Source of the DNA: Telopea speciosissima
Taxonomy: Eukaryota; Streptophyta; Magnoliopsida; Proteales; Proteaceae
Assembly (NCBI RefSeq): GCF_018873765.1
Contig: NC_057916.1
Span: forward strand, 26,397,001 to 26,461,000
Length of the DNA stretch: 64,000 nt
Direction: 5' to 3'
Shown here: positions 13,210 through 26,000 of the stretch, piece by piece
Layout of the letters: the number at the start of each line of letters is the position of its first letter
Position numbering within the stretch: position 1 is the first letter of the stretch
Made by a program: the position numbers and the translations under genes
Notes under the pieces: model-generated
Database searches by the model: none
What the model saw: only the letters and a program-made list of their open reading frames with translations
What the model was told of the DNA's origin: nothing

Positions 13210-13210
13210 A
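13184..13210. repeat. (GA)n tract in the probable TGA9 leader
   Basis: About 13 GA dinucleotides lie 435 bp upstream of the bZIP start codon, in the region expected to hold the 5' UTR. GA-rich leaders are common in plant regulatory genes and bind BPC/GAGA-type factors; whether this one does is not shown. Confidence 0.6.
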
Positions 13211-13644
13211 TGAAGCTGAAGAATTAAGAGGTGCATGCGTGATATCCCGTAAGAGAGAGAGAGAACTGGACCCTTATGTACCCAAAGTCCCAAACTTGAA
13301 AAGAAAGCTATGATCTTTTGTTCTTATTTGTCTTCCTTTCTGCTGGGTTTTACTGTAGAAGAGGACTTGCTCTGAGATTTCAAAGTGAACAAAAGTGATG
13401 AGAATTTGAAGAAATATTTGAATTCGCACCCTCTGTTTCAACCCACAAAAAACCCATCTTCTTTCTTATTTTCTGGTTTGAAACATAGCATGCTTTGAGG
13501 TTTTTATATGGTTTTGGGGTGGAAATAGGTGAACATTCGAATTTTCTATTCTTTTCTGTTCTTCTTCTCCCCTTTCCGCCGCCTCTGCCGCCTCTTAGCT
13601 GGTTCTGCAATTTCCTGTAAGATGGTTTGAGGAGAAGTTTTTGC

Positions 13645-16600
13645 ATGGCAAGTCATAGAGTTGGAGAGACCGGTCTATCAGATTCAGGACCCTCAAATCA
13701 ACATATGTCATATGCAGTCTTCCCTGGGATCGGTCCTTCTGCAACCAATTTCATGTACTGTTTTCAAAAATTTTTATTAGTCCTTTCTAATTAACTTCTC
13801 TTTCATAGCACTGCTCAAATATTATCTTCAAGGCCATTAATGTGTTTTCTTCTCTTTTTAATCTCTTTGTTGTTTTGTATCACCTGTTTCCTATGCCAAT
13901 CAGTTTGATATGAATTATGGGGTTTCTTGCAGTAATCAACAAGGATCTGCGTTTGATTTTGGAGAGTTGGAAGAGGCCATCGTTCTTCAAGGAGTTAAGC
14001 TTGGTGATGAATCCAAAAAACGTAGGCTTTTCTATCTTTTTCTCCTATGACGTTTACTTGGGATAACCAACTCCAAAAAGCAGAGAGAAAGAGAGAGACC
14101 TGTAACAGAGTTTGAATTTGTCTACGCACACTAGCCTCAAGGTGGCTTGCCTTTTTCGATACAGTAATCATTTTTCGGACAGGAGACCTGAATAGCGTGA
14201 GGCATCAAAGATAGAACTACTAAGCATGATTTACTGACTCTCTAACCGCAGAAAAGAGAATAAATTTCTTCCTTTGAAATTAGAAAGAAGGGTCTAGGAG
14301 TCTTTATTTGACGATTCTCAGAGATTTTGCTTGTGATTCTCTTGCAGCTTTTTTCATAAACAGGCCCGCTGCTACTCTGGAGATGTTCCCATCATGGCCA
14401 ATGAGATTCCAGCAAACTTCAAGAGTATTTTCTTCTCCTTTGACCATTTTACTTTTCTTTTTTTTTTTTGATATGGGTTCTTGTTTTCTCGAATCATATT
14501 TTCTTCTCCAATGTGCTTCTGAGTGGATTCTTCTCTTGAAGTTTTGAACAGAGAAGTGAGGGCTAGTGTGATTCCTCCTCGACTATTCTGAGATGTTCAC
14601 TACTTTTTTTTTTCATTTTGATTCAGGGAAGTTCAAAGTCAGGAGGAGAGAGTAGTGATTCAGGGTCTGCTCAGAATACTCTTTCTTATAAAGCAGATGC
14701 TCAGTTTGAACCAGAATCTTCTATCACAAACAAGGCAACGGATCAGTCTCTTGATCAGAAGCAGTTCCAGCAACAACAGCAAGTAGAGATGGCAAGTGAT
14801 AACTCCAGAATAGGACCAATACCAAATCAACAAGCCAAGCCACTGGAAAAGGTTCTTTAACTATTTACTGTTCAAATCTCCAGTTCTCTTGCTAAGTCCC
14901 AAAATATTCATGAAAGGTGGCATCTTTTTAGCTATTAAAGGCTACTGTTTTTGGACCTGAACACTGCATTCTCTTTAAACAACTCAAATACATATCCCAA
15001 GAACTATCAGAGAATCAATCGAAGCTAGACTTTTCAGAGCTTTCTGAATGATTTTCTCATAAATATAAAAGAAACCTGACGTTAGGAGAAGTAGTGACCA
15101 GTAAGAATCTTTACGGAGTCATCACTATTCCATAATCTATTCTTTTGTTTATGATAATAATGTCTATAGCTAATCCCTAGAACTGAAGTAAAATGGGTCT
15201 TTTTTATAGTTTCTTGGGGCCATCATATCTCTTTTGAAAGTTATATCTTGAAACCCCAATCACCGAGTCCCAGAAAAGGCCATTATTTTCTACTCTAAGC
15301 ACCTAATCGTATCATTTCCATGTTCCACGCAGAGGAAACAGAAAAAGCTTTGTTGTTTCTGTGGCTTTACAAACTTGCAAAAATTAGAAATCAACCCCCC
15401 AACCCAGTAATGGTAGAAGTTATGTCACCATTTTTTATGAAAAAATTCTGAATTTTTTTAAGAATTAATGACAGTGAAAAATCCATTTTTTTTAATTAAT
15501 CTTTTTGGGGTTTTGGAGAATTTGGGTAAATATGAAGGTGAAGCATGGTCAATGAAAATTAACTTCAGAAACTAACTGTACCTACTACTGAAACGACTTA
15601 CTGTACCAACAACTATTGTAGACTTCTCCACATGGGTTTGCCAGTCTTAACTCTGAAAACCTGATTTCTTCTCAGACGAAAAACTGCCTAAGATATTTCC
15701 TACAGAAATCTCTTTATTTGGGATGTTTTGACCGTTCAAAGTTCATACAAAATTCATTTCTGGTTTTTTTTTTTTTTCTTGTTTTTCCCCCTTTCTCAAT
15801 GTTGCACTGCTGCAGAGGAGGAAGGTTGCGGGTTCAACTTCAGAGAAAATCCTTGATGCAAAGGTCATGACTTGTGAAAACGAGGCGTGAAAATTTAATT
15901 TAATTTAATTTTTTTAAAATACTGTGTGTCATATTATTTTATGCTGTTTTGGATTGCAACAACCCTCTGTTTCAATCTGTTTTGTTTGAATATTTGGTTT
16001 TACTTGTTTCAGACGCTGAGACGTTTAGCCCAGAACAGAGAAGCAGCAAGGAAGAGCCGACTGAGAAAAAAGGTGTGTCAGCTTCTGCTTCCAGTGGCAA
16101 TTCCTTCATTACCAAAAAAAACAAACACAAATTAATATTCTACTGTACCCATTTCACATTTGTCTTCTTCTTCTTCCTCTTGGTTCTTAACTTTCTAACC
16201 CTTCTTTTTCTGTTTATAAAATTAAAATTTTCTGGGCAGGCTTATGTGCAGCAACTAGAATCTAGTAGGATAAAGCTTACTCAACTAGAACAAGATCTTC
16301 AAAGAGCCAGAGCTCAGGTTGTTAAAAAATTGATTTTGCTTTTTGGGTAACTCGAATTTTAATAGTATATATATATATATATATATATATAGAGAAATAA
16401 TACATAAAAAAAATTGATTTTTTCTTTTTGGGTAATTTTTGCTCGGTATTGGTTTTAGGGTCTGTTCTTAGGAGGAGGAGGTGGTAATGGTGTTATTACA
16501 GGTGGAAACATCAGCTCCGGTGAGCTTTTGGCGCTTTCTTGATCTCTTTAGTCTATATATTCCAATTCCTGTTCAAATTACTCGAAGTTACTCTTTTCTT

Positions 16601-19011
16601 ACTTTCTACAGCTGCGGCAATGTTCGAAATGGAATATGGGAGATGGTTAGAGGATGACCAGAGGCACATGTCGGAGCTCCGGACAGGTTTGCAGGCTCAC
16701 CTATCTGACGGCGACCTCAGGTTGATAGTGGATAGATATCTATCTCATTATGACGAGATCTTTGGGCTTAAGGGCATTGCCGCCAAATCCGATGTCTTCC
16801 ATCTTGTCACCGGAATGTGGACAACTCCGGCGGAACGTTGCTTCCTCTGGATGGGTGGTTTCCGCCCCTCGGAACTCATTAAGGTGATTTGTCGAAAACT
16901 ATGAAGGCATTTTCTTCTTTTCATAATTGTGATGTTAGGGACTATTGATAATTGTGTGGGTGATGGTGGTGATGGCAGATATTGATGCCACAGTTGGAGA
17001 CATTGACGGAGCAGCAGGTGGTGGGGATATACGGTTTGCAACACTCGTCGCAGCAAGCAGAGGAGGCGTTGACGCAAGGGATGGAACAGCTCCAGCAATC
17101 CCTCGCTGACACTATCGCCTCTGGCCCTCTCTCTCTCGGCGACGGAACCACCACCAACATCAATTCTAACAACAACAACGTGGGCAACTATATGAGCCAA
17201 ATGGCACTCGCTCTCGCCAAACTCTCCAATCTCGAAGGCTTTGTCCGCCAGGTACGTTATCCTCTCTCTCTCTCTCTCTCTTCTCAGTTGCTACCTTTCC
17301 AGGTGGCAACCAAAGCAGCCTTTTCCTCTTCTTCTTCTTAGGGAAAAACCCATTTGACCATTTGAGTGAATCAGTGAGTTAGAGAAAAAAAAAAACCCAT
17401 TTGACCATTTGAATGAGGTTAAGCTTCAAAGCTTAACGATAGGGGTCATGCCATGCCAGTTCCAGCTCTTAATTTCATGCCGCAAGTGGTAAGCATTTCA
17501 GTTTTCATTTTTTAATGGAAACTTGATTCAATTTCCATACGTGCATGAACCATGAAACCAACAGTCAAAAAGCACATTTTTTTTGGCCTTTTTAGAATTT
17601 TGTCTTTTTATAATAATCCTAATTTTAAAAAAAAGAAGAAGATTAGTTGGTGTCTCTTTTGTTTTGTCTTTATATTGATCAAAATTTTGGTTAAGAAAAT
17701 TATTATTATTTTTAAAAAGAAAAAACTTAGCTCAAATTAAGTGCTGGGTCACATCTCATAACCCCTTAAAATATTGAGGGAAAATCTTTTTAAAAGTTGG
17801 GAAATTAAAGTCTCAATCAAAAAGTTTATAAGAAAAAGACCCAATCCAATGGTATGATGGTGCCAACTTTTGATTAAAATTTTGATTCTAAAATTAAAAA
17901 CAAAGGAAAGGAAGGAAGGAAGGAACTTCTAAGAGTAGACCTAACAACAATAGTAAAATATCTAATTAAATAGTATTAACTAGATAATAATATGCCCGTA
18001 TTTTGGATATATTATTGAAAGAGTCCAAATAATCCCTGAAATAAGACAACTTAATGTGGTTTCAACACTTAGGACCCATTAGAAGTTGATAAGCAACTCC
18101 TGTTGGTTGCTAGTTCATGGGTTTTTGATTTATTGAAATTTGAATGCAAACAAACATGTCTCTTTCTATTTGAAATTGTCTGATTCCTTATTCTTAATCT
18201 CTTATTTTTAATTTAATTAACCAAAAAATACTAATTAATTCTAATTGGGTTTTTTTTTGTTCTTGTTTTGAAAATGATTGAAACTGTATTATAGGCTGAT
18301 AATTTGAGACAGCAAACACTTCACCAGATACGTCGAATTCTAACTGTTCGACAGGCGGCACGATGTTTTTTGGCAATCGGCGAGTATTACAACCGGTTAC
18401 GAGCTCTTAGTTCCCTCTGGGCAACCCGTCCTCGAGAGTAAGCTCTTAATTAATTATCCCTTAATTATCTATCACTGCAAGCTCTTATACAGTCACAAAT
18501 TATTTTATTGGGCAAGAGGTCTCTACTTGATCGTATGGTCTCTACACAACCATCTGGACCCAGAGGGCAGAAGTGTTATCTCATGGTGTCCTCTGAGAGG
18601 GCGTAGGAAACACCACAAAGTAGAGATCTTTTTCCCTTATTATATGTCTCTATAATTCCAAGGCAAGTCGGCAACTACTTCAATATTTTCAAATGGGTAG
18701 TTGGAAGTTCTTGGTTTCCATACATCTATCTTCTTCATAAAAAAAATCTGAATCTGAATGGATGTATATATACTTTCAATATTAGAAATTTGAAATTAAT
18801 TTGAAACAAACCAAATTACCCATTTCAATGTCTATGTTTATTATATAAGCTTTTTAAACATAGTTATTTTTAAGTGAAGAACATATTCCTTTTTTTTCAA
18901 ATATCTTTTGATGTGGATCGAACATGATCGATCAGGGATGATAGCTCCTGCCAAACAACCACAGAGTTGCAGATGGTCCAACCTACCCACCCTCATTTTT
19001 CAAACTACTGA
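13645..19011 (+). CDS. TGA9: TGA-type bZIP transcription factor, TGA9-like, 12 coding exons
   Basis: Joined exons 13645-13754, 13933-14021, 14348-14424, 14627-14851, 15816-15863, 16013-16072, 16240-16317, 16459-16519, 16612-16883, 16979-17251, 18295-18437 and 18936-19011 keep one frame and give 503 residues; every border is GT-AG. The basic region (about residues 184-203, NREAARKSRLRKK) and a short leucine zipper (204-229) bind TGACG-type DNA as dimers. A DOG1 domain (about 252-330, MEYGRWLEDDQRHMSELRTG) and a C-terminal QAEEALTQGMEQLQQSL / ADNLRQQTLHQIRRILTVRQA region follow. The N-terminal FGELEEAIVLQGVK, LEMFPSWP and SSKSGGESSDSGSA blocks and the SCQTTTELQ tail match Arabidopsis TGA9 rather than TGA1-7. 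TGA9/TGA10 are known to work with ROXY glutaredoxins in anther development. Positions equal to the TGA1 redox cysteines are Tyr and Ser. The start is the first ATG giving the family N-terminus. Confidence 0.93.
16365..16391. repeat. (TA)n microsatellite in a TGA9 intron
   Basis: It lies in the intron between the zipper exon (ends 16317) and the exon at 16459. It is flanked by two direct copies of a 27-bp segment (AAAAATTGATTTT...TTTTGGGTAA) at about 16324-16350 and 16407-16435. Confidence 0.9.
18508..18638. mobile_element. Diverged foldback MITE-like element in the last TGA9 intron
   Basis: The left arm reads GGGCAAGAGGTCTCTACTTG (from 18510). The reverse complement of the right end reads GGGAAAAAGATCTCTACTTT (18617-18636), about 16 of 20 identical. 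The middle also contains inverted CACTTCTGCCC-type words. No clear target duplication was found. Confidence 0.45.
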
Positions 19012-19392
19012 TCAAGACCCTAATGAGAAGAAAATTGCCTGTTTGAGCAAGCAAAGCAACCGGGAAGTCTCCTTGTCTACCTCATTGCCATTGGATTTCA
19101 TCAGAAAAGAGAGAGAGAGAGAGAGAGTTGTTTCTTCTTGTCTTTTTTACGTTCCTCTTGTTCCCCTTTTTTATTTTAATGTTTTTTAGTAATTTCATTA
19201 TAAAATGTTAGCATGTAAATGTGATTAATATGGAAGCTTCTAATGATTCTATTTTAGTTACAATAGAGGGGAAACAAGAAAAGAATCAGACACGTGCACA
19301 AGCTAAGGGGTTCATTTTATTAATATGGAAGCCTAAAGCAAAATTAAAGAGAGAGAGAGAGAAGAATTGAACACTTGTTAATTTATTTAGGA

Positions 19393-19556
19393 CAAAGAAT
19401 CCTTCACCCATAAGTCACCCACCATTTTAGGATTCACAAACCCCTCTTAGGGTTTTGGTATATTTCAAAATACTCTCCTGATATCCATTTCTGCCCTCTT
19501 TCGTCTCTGGGTGAATGAGATCCCATTCAACGTTGGTGGAGGGAAATTTGGTCCAT
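19393..19556. repeat. Dispersed repeat copy 1 (also at 57.85-58.02 kb)
   Basis: The two copies share GTCACCCACCAT, TTCACAAACC, TAGGGTTTT and GGGATCCCATTCA...GGTGGAGGGAAA in the same order and at the same spacing. The ends are weak inverted repeats (GACAAAGAATCCTTCACCC against GACCAAATTTCCCTCCACC on the other strand), which suggests a MITE about 160 bp long. It lies just downstream of the TGA9 gene. Confidence 0.6.
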
Positions 19557-19620
19557 TTATTTATATATGGGTGAGTGTGATAAAAATGCATCAAGATAAG
19601 TTTTCGTAAACAATAAAAAA

Positions 19621-19802
19621 AATTAGGAAAAGAATCCTGTCCCGTAGCGTGACATCTATGTCAGACACAAAGGAAGGCGAAATGATCACCCCGTACATCC
19701 CCATGAATGTGATTAACCCCATCACTTTTGATGCTCCTGCATGAACTATGATCACCACATTGCATAGGGGCCACATTGTCCAAGAGAGAACCCTTTCCCA
19801 TA
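19621..19802. mobile_element. Possible MITE with short inverted ends
   Basis: The left end AGGAAAAGAATCCTGTCCCG resembles the reverse complement of the right end, GGGAAAGGGTTCTCTCTTGG. The interior is noncoding. No target duplication is obvious. Confidence 0.35.
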
Positions 19803-22800
19803 AAAAATAATGGCACAATTTTAACAAGTGGATATATAGTGGAAACGGTGTGTGGATAGGTCACTTATCATGTATACCCACCCTACACGAATGGGCAAGT
19901 AATGATATTTGACTTCTTCACTTTTTTTATGAATCCCCTTCTTCGCACCGAAATGGTGGTCATACATACATGTATGTGTGCAGGTGATTTGAGTTTTGTA
20001 GTGACATGCATCCTATGTATGTCCATGCACATCTATGTTATTATGATTATTTTGATTATCATACAAGTTCTACTTATCTTCTCAAAAAATAAAAAAATTA
20101 TGAGTGTTTAAATCAAACAGTTTGGAAATGAAAAAGTTCTTTATAAGAAATAAATGATCGAAAAACTAGATAATAAAAGAGAACAATGATTCAAAGCAAA
20201 AGAAATTAAAGTACTAAAGGAAGCGCATGGCCATAGAGAAAGCCATGAAGGGTTGGCCATGCACCTATCCAAACACTCTTATATTATAGATTCTCCCATA
20301 ACTCTATATACAGCTAGATGTACGGCTATAACCGACTTCAGTGCACGGGGGAATTCAAATCCTCGACAGTTGTGTAAGTCGGTTCAGTTTGTTTTCATCT
20401 GAGTCGTTGTTATAAAGTTCTAATTCATGGAGGCATTCTATTATGGTGGGGAAAGCAAAGCTCTTCTAGCGAAACTTATAGAATACTGAATGCCCCACCA
20501 CCTAACTAACCACGGACTATCCAATGCCGGCTTCCTCTGGGGGCTGTTCGCCTTTCAACCAACTTAGACTCTATTTTGTCATTTGACAAACTCCATTTGA
20601 ATTGAAAAGATTAGATAAATTTATCTCATTTAAATCCCATCCGCAAATTGCCCTGTGACAGATTTTTTAAAAAGATTAGATAAGTTTATCTCATTGAGCC
20701 CACCAAATATATATATACTTTTGCCCTTATTGTTTTTGCGACCAATAATCTGAGTAAATAAATGAAACGTGAGCTTGAATGAATACCTGATAAGTAATGG
20801 TCAATGTTTCTATCAGATCCGTGTGTTTAGTTGTCCTCATCACTCCTCAGAAACCTTTGTCAAGAAACATTATATGCATGGAATTTTAAAATGGACAAAA
20901 CCAGGAAAAAGGTTGTCTTTCTATTCCAAACTCATATTGGCCCCATTACTTTTCTAGTGTTTTCCCTTGAAAATAAGCTTAGGTGTGTTCCCATAGGATC
21001 TAAAATAATTTTTGTAAAAAAACAAAGTCCAACCCAATGTCCCCCTAAGTTGAAGGCGTGATTGATTGCAATACCTTGTGATAACAAACCTTTCCTTACA
21101 AATAGTTCAAAATTTATGTTCCTTTATGTTTCTATCAAAAGTTAATTTTTTTTTTAAAATTTTTATTTGGGGTTGGGGAGAAGTCATACTAAAAGCTAAG
21201 ATTTTTTTTTTATTTTTTATGAGATCAAGAAGATCGTTGTTCGATCGATCACGTGGCTTCTTCATCAGTATAGGGACCAATGAGGGCATTTATCAAGGGG
21301 ATTTTTCATTTTATCAGGTGGGATGGTCATTTTAGGGGGGAGTGGCTGTGTCGTTAAGTACAACCATATTGAAAAATATTGCTAATGTCTAAGATAACTT
21401 GATAACACTCATAGACCACACCACAACATCCTTCTTGGGAATCAGACTTGCCAACTGAAGAGAATCCGTCCATATTTCTATTGATTTACGATTTAGTGGC
21501 AGTTATCATTGGATCTCTTGGAGAAGTCCCCTTGCCTCTGCTTCAACCTTACTTATGGTCATACCATTGCCCATACTGATTCGGCGAAGTTTGAAAAGGA
21601 AAAGAGTTATGATAAAAAAAAAAAACCACAATTTACAGAGAGAAGCATGAGGCCACAATTGTGACCAAGAAGGGAATGGCAAACATTGATCAAGACATTC
21701 TTTGATATCAAAAGCTAAGGTTTACATATCATTTAGCTTTTATATAAAGTATAAAATCCGATTTAACTTTTTTTTTTTTCTTTTTCGAGTAAGGTTTCAA
21801 AGTATGGCATTGGCATTGGTCAGGCAGAGACAGAATTTTGATTATCATGCTCCTATAGATGATTACTCAAATCTAAATGCAAGATTTTAACACAACTAAT
21901 AAATATAAACTATTTTGGCCTTTTCTCTTGCAGGAGAGGATCATTAAAAACAAGATAAAACAAGTTGGCAATAACTAATCCACTTGCTTTAACTATTTTA
22001 TCATTGCTTTTAGGGGGTTTGGGTATCCTATCCTCCTTAATTATAGTTTTTGTTAGAGATTAATTCCAAAGCTGCTTTCAGATTATTGAAGGGAAGATTT
22101 GCTTTTGAAGGATATTTTGATTATTAAAAAGGTTTTAACAAAATAATGTGATGATAGCTAGAGATAGATATGAATCCCTTTTCCTTGAACCATACTGACT
22201 CATCCAGATACCCAATGCTTTGGTTATCCTCTATCTCCTTTTCATACATTAAACATGATAAAGGTTGAATGGGCAAATATAAAAAAAAAAAAAAGCTAGA
22301 ACAGTAAATATTGTAATAGACATACAAATTGGGAAATAGAAAACTCCAAAGCAGACAATCTTTGTTGGATGGAAGAGTAAGAAGTTTAGGTTCTTTAGGT
22401 TTTTCTCCTTAAATTCTCTTTGATCTTTGTTGAGCCTTTTGCTTGGAAAACTGAAAAGAGTGACAAAGTAAAAGCAATTCCAATGAAAAGGATTTGAGCA
22501 CTAAGGACATCGAATAAGTAACAAAATGTTGGTTTCAATGAGACATGGAGAGAGTCATTTTACGTGATGTCAGGGGTCTTAGTGGTCTTGGAGACGTGGG
22601 ACAAGACAGACCCCTTGGTCACATTATAATTAGTTTTAGGGCAAGGGTTTCAAACAACGCCGGAGTGCAATTGCACCAATAGGATGGGACAGGGTGATGA
22701 ATCATCGAATAAAGGTGGGCATTTAATGAGAGGATGTAGGACCCATGGGTCGTAAGTGATGCACAAGAATCTGCACACTGACATCGTGCACTTCCTTTTG

Positions 22801-23060
22801 ATTGGGTGGGGGGGGGGGGGGGCAAGTTCAACTAGAATAGCTATAGATCAATGAACAGCGAATATAACAGGCATTTACAGTGTATGAACCAAAGGGTGGC
22901 CAGATGATCTCTTGATCCAAACCAGCATATCCATACATTTCCTGAGCCACAAGGCAACTTGATCATTATCAACACATAAAACAAAAGTTATTAAGCAAAT
23001 CCAGAAGATTTTGGTTCCCAAAGGGCCCTTTTTTCCTAAGAATGTCAGTTAGCATTTGTC
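19803..23060. other. Intergenic stretch between the TGA9-like and phosphatase genes
   Basis: No gene is recognised. It holds two direct copies of AAAAGATTAGATAAATTTAT-type sequence near 20606 and 20670, T-runs near 21140 and 21200, and a G-run at 22808-22822. The right part should contain the 3' UTR of the minus-strand phosphatase gene, which ends at 23061. Confidence 0.4.
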
Positions 23061-26000
23061 TTATGACTTGAATTGTGAGCTTCCTGAAGCACCAGACAGA
23101 ATTACAGAACTGACATCAGATCCTATGTTCCTTTTAGGAAGGAGGCGGTGTTTTGACCATTCTTCTAGGCTTTTGCGGTGGAGAGCATTCATGGAAATGT
23201 AAGGCCTTCGTTCTCGGATGATCTTCTCAGCATTTTTCCAGTCTTCAGCCACACCTATTGCAACTAGGAGAGCGCACATCACTGCAACACTTCTCCCATG
23301 ACCTAGATATATAACATTTGGAGAGAATTAACCTAAAATAAATGATAGAGATTCCAGACCTGTGAGTAGTTAATGAACAGAGAAGCAACTAGGCAGGCAC
23401 AATGAAATGTAACTTAAAATATAAAGTTACAATAACTTTGACTAGTTAATGAAGATTAAAGAAAATTTCTTCCCTACAAGTAGTATTTGATATCCCATGC
23501 AGCATTCTAGAGTTTGATGGGTACAGATAGTTTATCCAAATAACTGGATGTCGGATATGAATTCAGATAGTTTTACGTCTTCCTCAGTAATATCTGCTCC
23601 AACTATATTTCAAAATTATATGCAACTATATGTATTTTTTATACTTATTTAACATAACAGAGAACTCAGATGCAAGGTGCAAGTAGGGAAGCTACATAAG
23701 GACAAGGGGAAAGCGCAAAAGAAAGTAGGTCGAAGTTGTCAGGAAAAGCATGAGCAACTAGAAAACAAAGGTAGGTAGTCTATTATAATAATAAATAAAT
23801 AAAAACTACCATACAAAGGTCAGATCTAGACGTAGATAGAATGGAATGGCAGAACACTGTTTCTGTAGCTGATGTAGTCGGGATATGGCCTTTATGTGTA
23901 CATTTCTGTAATTGCCATTTCTCACTTGAACAGTTCAGGGTGTTTTAGTCCCTTTGGGTCTCAGGCTAAGCTGCAGCAAGATGTGAAACTAGGCCAATAT
24001 TACCTCCTTGTTGACAAAATCAATTTCCTCTCCCTCTGTCCCCCCAAGTGACATCATGCTTTCGCCATAAGTACATGGTCAAAGCAATCAGTTTCTGCGT
24101 TGCATGTGCTAAAGCTGATAGGATGATCTTGGCAATCATCTCATCTCACAAAGGTGGTTCCACTTTCGTATGGCAAGCTTCCTTTCAAATCTAATCTCCT
24201 CAACATGGATTTTTATTTATTTATTTATTTTTTGGTAGAAAAGAGCCCTCAACATGGATACAGACTCTAGAAATGTTTCATATGGCAAGCTTCCTTTCAA
24301 ATCTAATCTCCTCAACATGGATACAGACTCTAGAAATGTGATTTAAACCCCCATATTTCCAACTCCCCAACCAAAAAAACGAGAAAGAAAAACCACCCAT
24401 TTGGTAGGGTTCTAATGTCCAGTGGTAAATGAAGTGGAAAAAGATGACAGAGCGGGTGAAAGAATGGCAGAGATGCTTCTTCTCCATCTTTTCTCATAAT
24501 TCATTCTTAAAGAAACATAGTTTTACTATGAGGAACACATTCCAGCTAACCTCACCCCTACCGAACTCAACTCAATTCAAGCTAATCCAACCACTGTGTG
24601 TTAGTTCCATGAATGCTGTTAACAAAGGCCATATTTTTCGCTGAATCATAAGCGCTAACGACAATTTATCTCAAGTCATTTTTACCTTCCACATAATCCA
24701 AATGCCTTCAACCTGCAGCATATCGCTCCTCATTGTAACGACCATTGCTCCTTATTTCACATGACCAACCCAGCTCATCGATTTTCCCCCTTCTGGTAAC
24801 CTGTTGATGCTACCCAAAAATCCTGCAAAGAATTCGTTTCTGTTTCTATCCTTTCCAGTCTTCAGCTCACCCATATACACATCCACAACTCAGCTACACT
24901 CATTCTATGTATGTGTTGTTTCTTTTTTTTTAACAATCTGCTCCATAAGGCCTGGCTGTTTTTGTCGGCATCTTATAAAAATATCCTCCAATTTTATGAG
25001 TAATTTTCAGATCACTTAGCTAAGCACACCAAACTAGAAAAACCTCCTTCAGGCTATGGAACAGTGGCACCAAAAGCACACGATGAAATTTCAGCACCAC
25101 TCACCACAAGTCCAAATATCCGGCTAACCAAATCTCCGACTAACAAACAATAACAACAACAACTCACCTTTATCCCAACTAAATGGGGTCAGCTCCTTGC
25201 CCTCCAATCAGCTCTATTCAAGGTCATACTTGATACAAGGCCTAAGCTATGCATGTATTTCGTCACCACTTCTCCTAAGGTCATTTTAGGTCAGCTCCTT
25301 GCCCTCCAATCAGTTCTATTCAAGGTCATACTTGATACAAGGCCTAAGCTATGCATGTATTTCGTCACCACTTCTCCTAAGGTCATTTTAGGTCTGCCCC
25401 TGACTCTTTTAATTCCTTCAATCTGAATCAAATCACTCCTCCGTACTGGAGCATCCAAAGGCCTCTGTTGAACATGGCCATGCCACCTCAAACGAATTTC
25501 TTGTAGCTTATCATTCATCGGAGCTACTCCCAAATCAGCTCTAATATGATCATTCCTTAGTTTATCCATCTCAACATCCTCATCTCCGCTACACTGAGTT
25601 TATCTATACGATGCTTCTTAACTGCCAAACATTCTGCACCATACATCATAGCCGATCTTATGGCTGTCCTATAGAATGTTCCTTTAAGTTTTAAAGGAAT
25701 ACGTCGATCACACAACACTCCGGATGCAATACTCCACTTCATCCATCCTATTTTAACTCTTTGTGAAACCTCATCCTCTATATCACCTTCTTTATTTATG
25801 ATTGAGCCCCAATATCTAAAATAACCACTTTGCGGAATCTCCCTCTCATCAATTTTCATCATCTCATTATCCGTCCTAGTGTAACCAAAGTTACACACCA
25901 TATACTCCGTCTTCGTTCTACTTATCTTAAAATCTTTTGATTCCAAGTTAATCTCCATAACTCCAACTTGATGTTAATCCCTGCTTTTGTCTCATCCACC

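Noticed and set aside
16748-17200. A 150-residue minus-strand frame
   Set aside because: It is the antisense shadow of the TGA9 DOG1-domain exons and only exists because of their base composition.
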